A DNA stretch of 64,000 nucleotides from Megamerina dolium (Eukaryota > Arthropoda > Insecta > Diptera > Megamerinidae), in the NCBI GenBank assembly GCA_963854835.1, contig OY978528.1:53044508-53108507 (forward strand). Direction: 5' to 3'. Position 1 is the first letter of the stretch. Every line of letters begins with the position of its first letter. Positions 11,575 to 21,539 of the stretch are shown here, one piece after another. The notes under the pieces are model-generated. The model was given only the letters and a program-made list of their open reading frames with translations. It had not been told where the DNA came from and ran no database searches. Both the position numbers and the translations under genes were made by a program.

Positions 11575-12375
11575 ATACAAATTTTAAATTGAAACAGCTG
11601 TAACTTCTACAATCTTCTGTCTAGAATAACCATAATTGACACTTAAATTAATATCGTAGTCGGCAAAAATCTGGCAGAAAATCAGTGTGCCACGCCCACT
11701 CCTTCATGGGTCTCCCATACAAAGTCGAGTGAATTAAACTAAAATTTTAAGCTCCATAGCTTACAAACCATTTAGCCTAGGACAACGAGACTTAGGGTAT
11801 GGATTAGTATTGTACGAGCACCTAGGCTCACAGAAAATGGGCGCACCACGCCCAGTGTTTATCGTAGCCCCCATACAAATTTTAAATTGAAACAGCTGTA
11901 ACTTAGGCAATCTTATGTCTACAATAACCATAATTGACACTTAAATTAATATCGTAGTCGGAAATATTCTGCCGAAAAATCAGCGTACCACGCCCACTTC
12001 TTATTGGGGCTCCCATACAAAGTTGAGGAAATTAAACAAAAATGTTAACCACCATAACTTAGAAACTATTCAACGTAGGACACCAAATTTAAGGTGTGGA
12101 TTAACATTGAAAAATTAATTGGATTTACTAGAAAGTGGTAAGCCACGCCCACTTTTTATATAGCTCCCATACTAAGCCTCGGAATTATCTTAAAATCCTT
12201 TTACTTCGTCAAAGCCAACCATATTTCGGGTGTAAATTAGTAGTATATGCAAAAATTGTTTCTTGAAAAGTGGAAATAAAAGAAAAGTTGGATATTCGAG
12301 TAAACTTTTTATATATAAATCTAGATATGCAGGGTATAGTTTGGTCGGCCCCAGCCGACTGTAAGGAGATTTTTA

Positions 12376-12687
12376 TTCTCTCTCTCTGTCTTTCTCTCTC
12401 TCACTCTTTGATTTTTATTTTATATACATATAAATTACAACTAGAAAAAATTCTGATTATTTAATTGATAAAATGCTTAAAACATAGTTCAATAATTTCG
12501 ATGCAAAATTCTTCATTCTCCTTTTCTTTTCAATTATAACATTTTTGTCATTTAAGTAAAAAGCCTATAGTTATACCCGCTATGTGAGGCATTTTGTTGT
12601 TGTTTTGCCACATAGTTAGTTGTCGCAGCTTACTACGTGGGAGTATCGAATAAAACAGGACTGTTATTGTAGTTTAATGAATGGTTA
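12376..12687. other. AT-rich spacer
   Basis: A CT-rich run (ctctctctctgtctttctctctctc) at about 12378-12404 sits beside the end of repeat A. Nothing else is recognised. Confidence 0.5.
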
Positions 12688-12971
12688 TAAAATAAATATA
12701 TGCCACTTATAAACCCCGAAGGCTCTTTGGCTGAGCTTCTTTTCCATTACTATTGAGCGTGGACAGTATTAGAAGGGACCTTCTTATTCTGCCGGATTTC
12801 CGGCAGAAATCTTGTGACATCACGGAATAATTGCCAATTGCTTGTCGACAAGTGGGTACCATTCGAAAGAAAAATTTTTTCGATATTAAATTTGTTATGC
12901 TTCTGCTGGTGATTGAGCCCACTACCTACAGATCAGAATCTCAACACACTACCCACTGAGCTACGGCACCC
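12688..12971 (-). mobile_element. tRNA-derived SINE, diverged copy
   Basis: An inverted SINE copy with the tRNA-like head at the right (gggtgccgtagctcagtggg on the minus strand, ending at 12971) and the tail aaataaatatatgccactta at the left. An internal segment around the ttagaagctttttcatgg block present in the other copies is deleted, giving ~284 bp instead of ~370. The B box is degraded relative to the copy at 29995. No convincing target duplication was found. It lies 300 bp beyond repeat copy A, which has its own SINE. Confidence 0.82.
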
Positions 12972-13154
12972 GCACTAAACATGGTTAACTAAACATTGAA
13001 AATAAAATAATGGTTTTTAAAGTCTTGTCATTCATTAGTTAACCAAAGATTTTGAATTCCATCCAAATACAAACAATCAAATGTACTAAAATGTCTCTGA
13101 ACATATATAAAAATTTATGGAGAGGTAAAATAATTTTTTATGTGACTACATATA

Positions 13155-14441
13155 ATGCGTGATCCATTTCGAAGTTCCCTACTTTTTTAAAGAAAAAAAC
13201 ACAGAAAATTCAAATTGAATGGGGAATGTTTATTATCATTTGAAAGAACATTCTCAGGCATTTATTTTTTGAAGATTATGTCTTTCAAATGTTGGCCGCG
13301 GCTACGTCTCAGATGGTCCATCCGTTGAGTCCAATTTTCGATGACTCGTTCGAGCATTTCGACTGGTAACTGGCGAATGACACGCGTGATGTTGTGCTCC
13401 AAGGCCTGAATTCAAGCAGGTTTGTGCGCTTCAGACTTTACATATCCCCACAGGAAAAAGTCTAACGGTGTGATATCACACGATCTTGGTGGCCAATCGA
13501 CCAGCCCAAAACGTGAAATTATCTACTCATCGAAGTGTTTTCTCAATAAATCCATTGGTTGATGCGATGTGTGGGATGTGGCGCCGTCTTGTTGAAATCA
13601 AATGACGCCGAGATCACGAGCTTAAATTTCAGGCATCAAGTAGTCAGATATCATGTCACGATAACGGTCGCCATTGACGGTTACGTTCTCACCGGCTTCA
13701 TTTTTGAAGAAATATGGACCGATGATTCCACCGGCCCACAAACCACACCAAACCGTTGTTTTTTCTGGATTAAGTGGCAGCTGTTGAATCTTTTCAGGTT
13801 GCTCTTCGTCCCAAATGCGGCTATTTTGCTTGTTGAGCCAGAAATGGGCCTCATCACTGAACAAAATTTGGCTAGAAAACGTCGGATCTTCTTGGAACTT
13901 TTCAAGAGCCCATAGAGCGAAGCGATGTCGCTTGGGAAGGTCGGACGGCTTCAGTTCTTGCACAAGCTGTATTTTGTACGCTTTCAATTTAAGATCTCGA
14001 CGTAAAATGCGCCAAGTCGTTCCATACGTCAGTTCAAGTTGCTGCGAACGGCTCCGAATCGACTCTCCACGGTCTTCGTATACACTCTCAGCTACGGCCG
14101 CTATATTTTCTTCACTGCATTCTGGACGTGATCTATTCGGTCGAATATTATCCAATAATGAATGCTGGGTCTCAAGATGGGTGATGGTGTTGCGAATAGT
14201 ACGCTCAGTAGGCCGATTATGTTGACCATAAGTTGAGCGAAGTGCACGGAACACATTCCTCACAGAACGTGAATTTTCGTAATAAAGTTGAACGATTTGT
14301 AAACGTTGTTCAGGAGTAAGTCTTTCCATGATGAAATGCCAAACAATACTAAACAAAAATAACATGACAGCATGGCACGACTCACACGTGATCTGTCAAA
14401 AAAAGGCTATTGAAAAAAGTATGTCTACTTGGATCACCCAA
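13155..14441 (-). mobile_element. Full-length DD41D mariner element with TIRs
   Basis: A complete Tc1/mariner-superfamily transposon is bounded by TA dinucleotides (13153-13154 and 14442-14443). The left end reads atgcgtgatcc and the right end, inverted, ttgggtgatcc; a shared tacttttt block follows in both ends, giving imperfect terminal repeats of ~30 bp. Element length is 1287 bp. It holds one transposase pseudogene on the minus strand. The right flank (from 14443) is repeat copy C, so the element inserted beside or within that repeat, but the matching left part of copy C was not found. Confidence 0.88.
13262..14329 (-). pseudogene. DD41D ('rosa'-type) mariner transposase with four stops
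   Basis: Reading starts at MERLTPEQRLQIVQLYYEN (14329), an N-terminal helix-turn-helix of the DUF4817 kind. It then runs through SEENIAAVAESVYED and the catalytic core: ILFSDEAHF (first Asp), TTVWCGLWAGGIIGPYFF, FQQDGATSH (second Asp) and DWPPRSCDITPLDFFLWGY (third Asp). It ends RMDHLRRSRGQHLKD and a TAA at 13262-13264. The frame is continuous over 356 codons, but four in-frame stops break it, after MPEI, in place of the Trp before FQQD, after HFDE and after HKPA. There are no frameshifts. Counting from the second to the third Asp gives 41 intervening residues, the DD41D spacing of the rosa group reported from a Ceratitis fly. It is inactive now but recently decayed. A working relative elsewhere could still mobilise the ends. 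Confidence 0.88.
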
Positions 14442-14442
14442 T

Positions 14443-15047
14443 ACAATACTCCACTATATATGTTTATATATTTTCTCGCTTATTCATATTTTTTTCCACA
14501 ATTTTATATGGGACCTATTGGAAATATGGTTGACTTATGTGAAGTACATATTTTATAAATTATGGGGGTTTTAAAATTTAAGATTGTTTGACTTTGTATG
14601 CTACATTAATTTCTAAGCGTGGTTGGTTGGAGCCACGTGGTATGTGGGAGCCACATAAAGAAGTGGGTTTGGCTTGCCTATTTTATGACAGCTTATTTTC
14701 GACTTCAATATTTATCAAAGCGTCAATTATGGTTGCTCTAGGCTAGTTATTCTTACAATACTAATACACAACTTAAATGTGGTTGTTCTACACTGAAGGG
14801 TTTGCAAGTTATGACGCTTAAATGTATGCCAATTTCGTCAAAATAGCTCAGTATTTGCTCAAGTTATCGTGTGAACCAACCAGGTGACAGACGGACGGAC
14901 ATAATATAATAGAAAAATTAAATGACGCTGATCACGAATTTATATATATATTTTTCTATATTTCCGGAGATTCTTTCAAGCGGCTACAAACATCTGATCA
15001 AAATGAATATATCTTGCATATACTCGTACTCATGCAGGGTATAAAAA
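14443..15047 (-). repeat. TATACCCTGCA repeat family, copy C (partial, inverted)
   Basis: Read on the minus strand, it begins with tataccctgca (15033-15043), followed by the gatatattcattttgatcagatg and ccggagat blocks and a short remnant of the GTCC run (gacggacggac, about 14890). The gataacttgagcaaatactgagctatttgac block and the modules with ggctcccatac and gccaaacccac follow. The far end with the gtcggcccc tail is missing. It abuts the right terminal repeat of the mariner at 14441. Confidence 0.75.
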
Positions 15048-16044
15048 ATCAACGCGACAAAGAAAAATGACAAAGGATTATTTTACAAAAAAATACAAAA
15101 AACAAAATTAATCAAAAAAAAAAAGAAATATTATAATGGTAACAAGATCGTTTACAAACAAATAAGGTGTTTGCTGGACATCACATACAAACTTGCGTAC
15201 GCCTCTTGCGCTACTGCATGCCACTGAAGGTCTCTCATAAACCTTTGGATGAGTACAAGAATATTGATTATTGTTTTATCTCATCAATGATCTCGATGAA
15301 ATATTGTGTCTATAGAAAATTGGAAGTAATAAAATCACGAGCGCCAACCAAAAAAAAGTCGGCAGAGGTTTGTTTTTGGTTTTGTTGGTATGCAATTTCA
15401 AAGAAGCAACAACAACAATAACAAACAACAACAACAAAAACTAAGAACAAAGAAATAAACAATTAAGCCACGAATAAATTGATCTGCTGAAGACATCCTG
15501 TATTTCAAAAGGTAACAGACAAACATATGTATTCAAGTACTTCAAGCGCATACTAAATATTCTTATGCCAGGTATGAGCAGGTATAGGTTAAAAGGAAGT
15601 AAAAGGAAACTGCATTATTACAACAACAATAACAATCACGTAGTAGAACATCAGATACAAATTATAATCGTATGTAACTGCATGCTATCCAGCCTTTTTT
15701 TTTGTTGTTGGAAATTTGTTAACAAGTGTTGACAGTTTAATTGAGTTGAAATGGAAATTGAATAGGCAAACGATACCAAAACAAGCAAACGATACACAGA
15801 AAGGTTTTTGAAAAAAGTAATTATCGAAAAAGAATTTGTTTTGCAATATGAATTTTTAACTGAAATGCCCTCCATTTTCGCTAAGTTCATTTGTTCATCT
15901 TATTTTCTTTGCTGTTGCTAATAAAAATGCAAAATAATAATATTGACATTGCAGTGGAATTATAATAATTTAATGTCAATGAGATAATGATGTAGAAAAG
16001 TTGATAAAAATACACAAATAACAGGAAATTTATGGTACAGAAAT
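15048..16044. other. AT-rich non-coding DNA
   Basis: Several (CAA)n stretches (about 15402-15440 and 15618-15635) occur, with no recognisable gene or element. Confidence 0.5.
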
Positions 16045-16169
16045 ATCACTTTAATAACCTATTTCCACCCAGCGTTTAACTGCAGCTCTATTAGGTATTC
16101 AGTGTCAAGTATTTCCACTGGAATAGAGTTAACTCTTTAAGCTAACTTTTTAAGTTAACGCAAAAAAAA

Positions 16170-16870
16170 ATCATGGACCGAATTTCCATCTGCGAATCAC
16201 TGCTGAATCGCAACAAAATCGATCCATTTCTGAAGCGGATGGATACTGGTGATGAAAAGTGGGTCACTTACGACAACGTCAAGCGAAAACGGTCATGGTC
16301 GAATCGAGGTGAGCCGGCGCAAACGGTGACCAAGCCAGGATTGACGGTCAGGAAGGTTTTGCTATGTGATTGGTGGGATTGACAGGGAATCATTTGCTAT
16401 GAGCTGCTCTCCTACGGCCACACTCTTAACCACACTGGACCTGTACTGTCAACAATTTGACAGTCTGAAGGAAGCCATCGCCCAGAAGCGACCAGATTTG
16501 GCCAATAGGCGAGGAATTATGTTCCATCAGGACAACGCCAGGCTACGCACATCGATAGTGACTCGCCAGAAGATCCGGGAGCTTGATTGGGAGGTTCTTA
16601 TGCATCCACCTTATAGTCCATACCTGGCACGAAGTGATTACTACCTGTTCCTGTCTATGGCGAATGATTTGCTGATGAAAAATCGACAGTCCCAGTTTTT
16701 TGCCAATAGGGACGACGGTTTCTAAGAGAGTGGCATTATGAAATTACCTTCAAAAGGGCAACGAGTTATCGAACAAAACGGTGCATATTTGACCTAAATC
16801 GGATTATTCTAACTATGTTAAATAAAACCTTCCATTTAATGCAAACATAATGGAATTCTTTTTACTAGAT
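16170..16870 (+). pseudogene. mariner (DD34D) transposase, 5'-truncated, nested
   Basis: It starts mid-protein with ISICESLLNRNKIDPFLKRM and GDEKWVTYDN (first catalytic Asp at about 16251). A frameshift follows near 16375, then DLYCQQFDSLKEAIAQKRPD, MFHQDNAR (second Asp at about 16532) and VLMHPPYSPYLARSDYYLF (third Asp). The second and third Asp are separated by 34 residues, the DD34D spacing of classical mariners. After a stop near 16725 the usual C-terminal remainder (GIMKLP..GQRVIEQNGAY) can be read in a shifted frame to about 16790. The N-terminal DNA-binding half and the 5' inverted repeat are absent. It lies inside the Harbinger remnant and belongs to the same lineage as 22500-22990 and 54640-55300. 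Confidence 0.85.
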
Positions 16871-17379
16871 CTTATATTCTGATCTGCAAAACAGAATATT
16901 GATATTAGGGCAAACGCTGCTAAAATTGAAGTGCTTCAACGCATGTTAGCATCATTTTGGTTGCTTTTTTAAAAGAACAGTCAACCAAATGGAATTCACA
17001 AATTGTTTGGGAAATGGTGAATTAATAGTAATATTACAATATAGAGATAATTCGTTCATGCGTTCTATTTTGGGATCCCACGGCTACATTTTGAGAAAAA
17101 GAATGCCAGGGATACAGCGCAATTCATTTCAAGAATAGTTTTCACCAGGAAAGAAATAGCTTCTATGCGACATAGTCAAGTATTTAAAAAAGTCGGATAC
17201 CAACTACCGCAAAGCCTTTCCGCTATATGCCGTTGCTTTCTCGGCAGAGTATAGAGAATCTGAGAATTTGTGCGAATTTAAAAAAATTTATTTTGTCCAC
17301 TTTGAGTGTGTGTACATTTTTTCCTGCTATTTAGTATGCCCTGAAACCAATAAATATAAAGGATTTCCCACTAACTAAA

Positions 17380-17910
17380 GGTAAGATCCAGAGCATTGTA
17401 GCTGACTTTAATCAGATGGGATTTCCCCAATATTTTGGGTCTTTAGGTATGATGAAAACAAATTTTTTATTAATTTTTCAATGTATTTAAATTTAATAGA
17501 TTGAAGTCAAACCCAAAAAGGAAAAAGATGTGGATTACTTCAACTATAACGGGTGTTATACTGTTGTCCTACACATACGAATTATGGGAATATTTCTAAT
17601 TGGACTTAACTTTGCAGGTATCGCTTTCTATATATAAACGTTGGCAGTCCAGGAAGATTTAATGATTCTGGTATGTACGAATCACCCTACTAAAGGCGGA
17701 ACTGTGAAGGTGCAAATTGCTTTATGAGCTAAACAAAAGATTTAATAATGTGGAAGTTCCAGTGGCCATTATAGAAGACCCCCGCACTTCCTCTTTAACC
17801 CATAACTGTTTAGCGTGGCATGTTCTCCTACTCAACTGTTACGACTAAATGGGAGAAGATCTAATCGCTTATCGTAACGCCTTAATTCAACACTTTATTT
17901 TAAGATAATA
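17380..17910 (+). pseudogene. Harbinger-type transposase (HARBI1-like nuclease) remnant
   Basis: Three coding islands align with the DDE_4/HARBI1 nuclease fold. The first, 17380-17446, reads GKIQSIVADFNQMGFPQYFG; the F-P-x-x-x-G motif precedes the first catalytic Asp in the family. The second, 17500-17580, reads IEVKPKKEKDVDYFNYNGCY, the usual lysine-rich then R/K-G-Y-Y block. The third, 17619-17684, reads YRFLYINVGSPGRFNDSGMY, the V-G-x-P-G-x-x-x-D-S motif. Near 17770-17790 a degraded VPVAIIEDPRTSSL segment occupies the place of the G-D-x-A-Y-P-L box. gtatga...aatag (about 17447-17499) and a tttgcag (17611-17617) between islands look like intron borders, one intron possible per gap. The first Asp is not visible and stops follow, so it is inactive. 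Confidence 0.7.
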
Positions 17911-18352
17911 TTTAATGTTAATTTAATGATTTAATTATTTTAGATGCCAATTGTTGGCTTGTTTCTGGCATGGTTTTAATTTATATTTATTATTTGCTTA
18001 GCTATGTGAATATTGTGTGAACTTGCTTACTTATTGTGTGAACTTACTATCATAGTCATCAACTCAGCTCTCTTTATAGATGTGTGTATTTTGTCTGCAG
18101 TTCCTCAGTTCTTGAGCTTTTGCTTCCCAACATTCGATTTTTATAACTGTCAAAATCAATCAATCATTCAATCAATTTTTGACGATTTCACTACAGTTAA
18201 CATAACATTTTCTGCTAAGCAGAATGTTCTCGACAATAATTGAGTTAACTCAACATAACATAACAGTTTTATTGGATTTTATTGGATTTTACGCATAAAA
18301 CTGCAGTTAAACGCTAGGAGAAAATAGGCTATAAGAGCTAACTCAGTGCCCA

Positions 18353-18618
18353 AAAACCTGCAATTTCATTTACAGAATAAAGACTAAAGTTATATGTACG
18401 TAAATTTAACAAATAACTAAATATTTATATGTTTAAAGGTTCTCCTTAATAATATTTGACTTCTTTTCACACAATTTTTCACAAAATCTGTTGTGAGACA
18501 TCTGAATTACAAGGGGTTAAAATGAATGTGATGTTATTGAATGGCTGGTGATACCATATGGATTAAGTGTATGTTGTTGTTCCTTAGATCGAAATGGAAT
18601 TTACGAAATGCACGTTCG
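18353..18618. other. AT-rich spacer
   Basis: Short non-coding interval between the Harbinger remnant and a SINE. Nothing is recognised in it. Confidence 0.5.
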
Positions 18619-18792
18619 TGGGTCCCGTAGCTCAGTGGGTTAGTGGTTTGGCCTTCTGATCTGTAGATAGTGTACTCAATTCCCGGCTGATGCATAACTT
18701 TAATATTGAAAAAATTTCTCTTTCGAACGAAACCTACCTGTCGGCAAGCAATTGGCCATTTTTTCCTCGAGCCTTTAAGTGCCATTTAAAAG
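18619..18792 (+). mobile_element. tRNA-derived SINE, internally deleted short copy
   Basis: The head gggtcccgtagctcagtggg at about 18620, the ccttctgatctgtag segment and a degraded B box (actcaattcccgg) are followed by the ttcgaacgaaacctacctgtcggc segment. It then jumps directly to the 3' end gcctttaagtgccatttaaa. About 200 bp of the interior found in the copies at 11209 and 29995 is missing. No target duplication was identified. Confidence 0.8.
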
Positions 18793-18913
18793 AATGTTTT
18801 TTAAATGTACGTATTTTAGTTAAAGAACGAATTTGTCTATAACGTATTGTATAAGTATAAGAAAATACGCCTACCTAATGAAGTGTAATCAATCAGTAGC
18901 TGTTGTTGCTATA

Positions 18914-19116
18914 CACCCCGTGTCATAACTATATAACCAATAGAGGAATGGAAATAAAATGGCAAATAATTTTGCGGCGAAAAATGTTTTACTTTTATTT
19001 TTTAATTAGAGCCGGAACAATAGATTAAATATGTTTTCAAAACTTAAATATTGTTCTTAAATTGTTTATTAAAAAAAAGCAAACTGATAATGTTTCATAT
19101 CTATATAACCACTTGC
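18914..19116 (+). repeat. Left inverted repeat of Tc1-like element, with internal direct repeat
   Basis: The outer binding-site candidate is at 18914-18939 and the inner copy (tatctatataaccact) at about 19098-19113. Between them the two ends of the element are not alike, so only the sites are conserved. Confidence 0.88.
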
Positions 19117-19160
19117 ATTTCTTAAGTAAAAACTAAAAAAATATAAAAATATAGTGGAAA

Positions 19161-20206
19161 TTAATAATGAGTTGGTCCTCCTTTTTTCGAAATTAACTCA
19201 AAAATTCGTGATTTCATACTTTTTACTAGTTTATCACGCATTTCCTCATTTACATTGCCCCAAGCGCTTTGTACGGCTTCTTTTAGGCCAACAACAGTTT
19301 GGTACTGCCGATTTTGGCCATAAAATTCTCGAACTAGTAATCCCCAAATATTCTCTATAGGGTTTTGATCAGGTGAGCAAGCTGGCCATGTCATTGTTTC
19401 TATATTGTGGTTTCGCAGCCACTCTTTTGTTGCTCTACTGGTATGAACTGCCGCATTGTCCTGCTGGAATACCCATCTTGTGGAAGAATTTTCCTTAATA
19501 AAAGGCAAGAGGGACTCTTCTAACACACCAATGTACTCTGCGCTATTCATTCGAGTCGAAGGAAATGATATCTGAAGCATACCGGTTGCTGAAAATGCGC
19601 CCCAAACCATCAGACTGCCGCCACCAAAATTTCGACGAGAAAAATATAGTGGTTCCTTCCTCATATCCCTCCAGTAATGCTGAATACCGTCTGGACCATC
19701 CAAATTAAATTTCTTTTCGTCAGAAAAGATATCCTAAGGACAATTTTATATTTTAGTTGATTTACAAATTTTACTTCAACTTTACTTACTTTGGTCCAGT
19801 CTCGATCCATGTTTTCTTTTGCAAATTTAACCCTGGCTAGCTTGTGCCGCGGAGTGAGACGAGGAGCAGTCTTCATTTTGGAATTCTTTAAGTATCCAGA
19901 CTTTTTAATCACTCTTCCAATTGTTGATTTTGACACGGGAAGACTTAAATCAGCTTTAATTCTTGCTAAGGACTTCACTGAATGACTTGCTTCCTTCAAA
20001 ATTAATCTTTCGTCTCTGAGACTCAAGCGTTTTTTTGGTCCTCCAGTTTTGTTTTCGCCATAAGTGCTTGGGCTTTTCACAAATTTTCCGATACACACAT
20101 GATGTCGTCGAATTTTTCGGCTTATCTCTCGAAATGACAAACCCTGATCATGATAAGCCAATATTTTGCCTTTTTCTTCTTCTGTAAGGTATCTACCACG
20201 TGGCAT
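19161..20206 (-). CDS. Tc1-like DD34E transposase, apparently intact, one intron
   Basis: This transposase would bind the element's terminal repeats, excise the element in the nucleus and insert it at TA. Exon 1 is 20206-19790 (139 codons from MPRGRYLTEEEKGK). The start was chosen at this ATG because the family begins with M-P-R-G and the upstream in-frame ATG adds only hydrophobic residues. Exon 2 is 19733-19161 (190 codons plus stop). The total is 329 residues, typical for Tc1-like transposases. Residues 1-115 or so are the bipartite helix-turn-helix with a TGGPKKRLS basic linker. The DDE core follows: DIFSDEKKFNLDGPDG (first Asp), the glycine-rich box NFGGGSLMVWG, FQQDNAAVHT (second Asp) and PDQNPIENIWG (Glu, 34 residues on, hence DD34E). 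There is no stop or frameshift across either exon. Intron removal is inferred from the sequence; without it the frame would be interrupted. Confidence 0.9.
19734..19789 (-). other. 56-bp intron in the Tc1-like transposase
   Basis: Read on the minus strand, the exon ends ...GACTGGACCAAA, then the intron starts gtaagtaaag and ends ttgtccttag, and the next exon begins GATATCTTTTCTGAC. Joining the exons gives ...DWTK-DIFSDEKKF..., which restores the continuous Tc1 core motif. Reading through would insert residues not found in relatives and shift the frame. The intron sits just before the first catalytic Asp. I recall Minos from Drosophila hydei having a ~60-bp intron in a similar region. Confidence 0.88.
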
Positions 20207-20277
20207 GATTAAAAACACAATAAAGTACACTCTTTACTAATAATCAATAGATATAACGGGTTTTTACAGTTAAATTC

Positions 20278-20482
20278 TAGTGGTGGTTATATAGTTATGA
20301 TACACCAGGTATGTAATTTTAGTCGAAAAATCCGATAAGTGCATGTTATCTAAAGAGTTGCCACATTTTAATTTCCTTTAGGTATATTCATTAAAATTAT
20401 TAAGCTTAAAATAAATTTATTTCATTTACCAATGAATTTTTGTGAGCAAAATCTAATGGTTATATAGTTATGACACGGGGTG
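20278..20482 (-). repeat. Right inverted repeat of Tc1-like element, with internal direct repeat
   Basis: The outer site is at 20457-20482. The inner site is gtggttatatagttatgata at about 20281-20300, which keeps more of the core (ataactatataacca) than the left inner site does. Confidence 0.88.
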
Positions 20483-20484
20483 TA

Positions 20485-21539
20485 TATTGCAGGAGCTACC
20501 ATTAGGTCTGTTAAATGTAAGAGTGTAGGAATAGAACAAGTGTTAATATCATATTATTCATCATATTAATGAAATTATGATTAAGATAAAATAAATATTA
20601 AATGCAATTATAACTTTACGCAAATGATATATAAGCTCAATGTATAATTACATAATTACTTTGATTAATCTTTATACTTTATTAAATGTTTCAATAACAG
20701 ATTTTATGAGATTTCATTGAAGTACTGAGTGTATACACATTATTTTGTTTAGTAAATTCATGTATCTAGATTTTTTGGTGTCTGTTAGAGGCTTTCTTGT
20801 TTCTACGTTTTTTTTTTTTTTTTATCACAAAGAAATTAACAAATGAGTATTATAATATTTTGATTCAGTTAGATCAATTTTACACATGCATATGTATTAA
20901 GCGTGACAAAAAATAGGCACGTGATACATACGTCATTTAACATATTTTAAAAATCATTGTAGGTTAGAAAAATCCTTATAGGACACATTGTCACCATTTA
21001 ATGATCTTCCGAACCGTCTATCTACATCATACCTATGTTGTATAATTTGATAAATGTGACACATACAAATCACTACTTAATGATTATTATGATGATGTTA
21101 ATCTCTATAACAAATGAACGTTGCGTGCTCTCTTCTATATTTTCAGTATTTTCACTTCTGCTAATAAAAGGACATTATGATTCGGCAGCACGATCATTAA
21201 TTATATTGTAGATGTTATAACGCACGTTCACAGGAGACAATCACCGAGAGATAGTGTTGATAATGTGGCACTCCCCATATATGTAGGTATGATCATCAAC
21301 AATTGAAAAATTATTTTATGATTTCTATACAATTTTCACTTTGCTATAGAAATAAAAAGTTTATACGCAATTAAATTATAAGGACATTCCCTGAGCGAAG
21401 GACGCTATAATCTAATGTGTAAAATACAGAGATCTAGAGACTAATGCAAAGATGTGATACAAATTTTGGTTTTATCCTTTGGTTATTATATAATTCCAGA
21501 TAAGTAGAGTGGTGTCGTTTGGTTTGAATCACCACTTTT
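20485..21539. other. AT-rich non-coding DNA
   Basis: No gene or element is recognised. There is a T16 run near 20808-20823. Confidence 0.5.

Larger units (their letters stand above)
10127..12375 (+). repeat. TATACCCTGCA-bounded repeat family, copy A
   Basis: This is a non-coding repetitive element. The left end carries tataccctgca at 10129-10139 and the right end the inverted form tgcagggtata at 12328-12338, followed by a conserved tail ggtcggccccagccgact. After ~135 bp comes a (GTCC)n/(GTCT)n microsatellite at 10264-10302. The interior is a tandem array of ~297-bp units starting with ttaaattgaaacagctgtaa at about 10625, 10921, 11585 and 11882; each unit contains two gccacgccca/ccatacaaa modules. 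A SINE (11209-11574) is inserted in the second unit. Copy B (43629-45236) has the same architecture; C and D are partial and inverted. The (GTCY)n block recalls mini-me/DINE-type (Helentron-derived) elements of flies, but that link is inference. No protein is encoded. Confidence 0.85.
16045..18352 (+). mobile_element. Decayed PIF/Harbinger-type DNA transposon with inverted ends
   Basis: The left segment 16056-16085 (aacctatttccacccagcg..ctgcag) and the right segment 18301-18330 are inverted copies of each other (agcgtttaactgcag is shared exactly). Each is followed inward by gagttaactc (16126-16135 and 18242-18251). The outer right end reads gggcactgagttagctc on the minus strand. The interior at 17380-17900 encodes remnants of a Harbinger nuclease, listed separately. 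A mariner fragment (16170-16870) is nested in the left half. PIF/Harbinger elements normally make 3-bp TWA target duplications; I could not fix the exact ends, so the outer boundaries are approximate. Assignment to PIF/Harbinger comes from the protein remnants. Confidence 0.65.
18914..20482 (-). mobile_element. Complete Tc1-like transposon with IR/DR ends
   Basis: The two termini are identical inverted repeats for 26 bp, beginning caccccgtgtcataactata at 18914 and, inverted, at 20482. Each end is flanked by TA (18912-18913 and 20483-20484), the standard Tc1/mariner target duplication. About 180 bp inside each terminus the core of the repeat recurs in the same orientation as the outer one (ctatataaccact at about 19101 on the left, ggttatatagttatga at about 20283 on the right). 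The element therefore has the double inverted/direct repeat (IR/DR) arrangement known from Sleeping Beauty, Minos and S-type elements, where the transposase binds four sites. Length is 1569 bp. It contains a transposase gene that appears complete, read from the minus strand. Confidence 0.93.

Noticed and set aside
13815..14225. 136-codon plus-strand frame
   Set aside because: It is the antisense shadow of the mariner transposase; the minus-strand reading contains all the DDD motifs.
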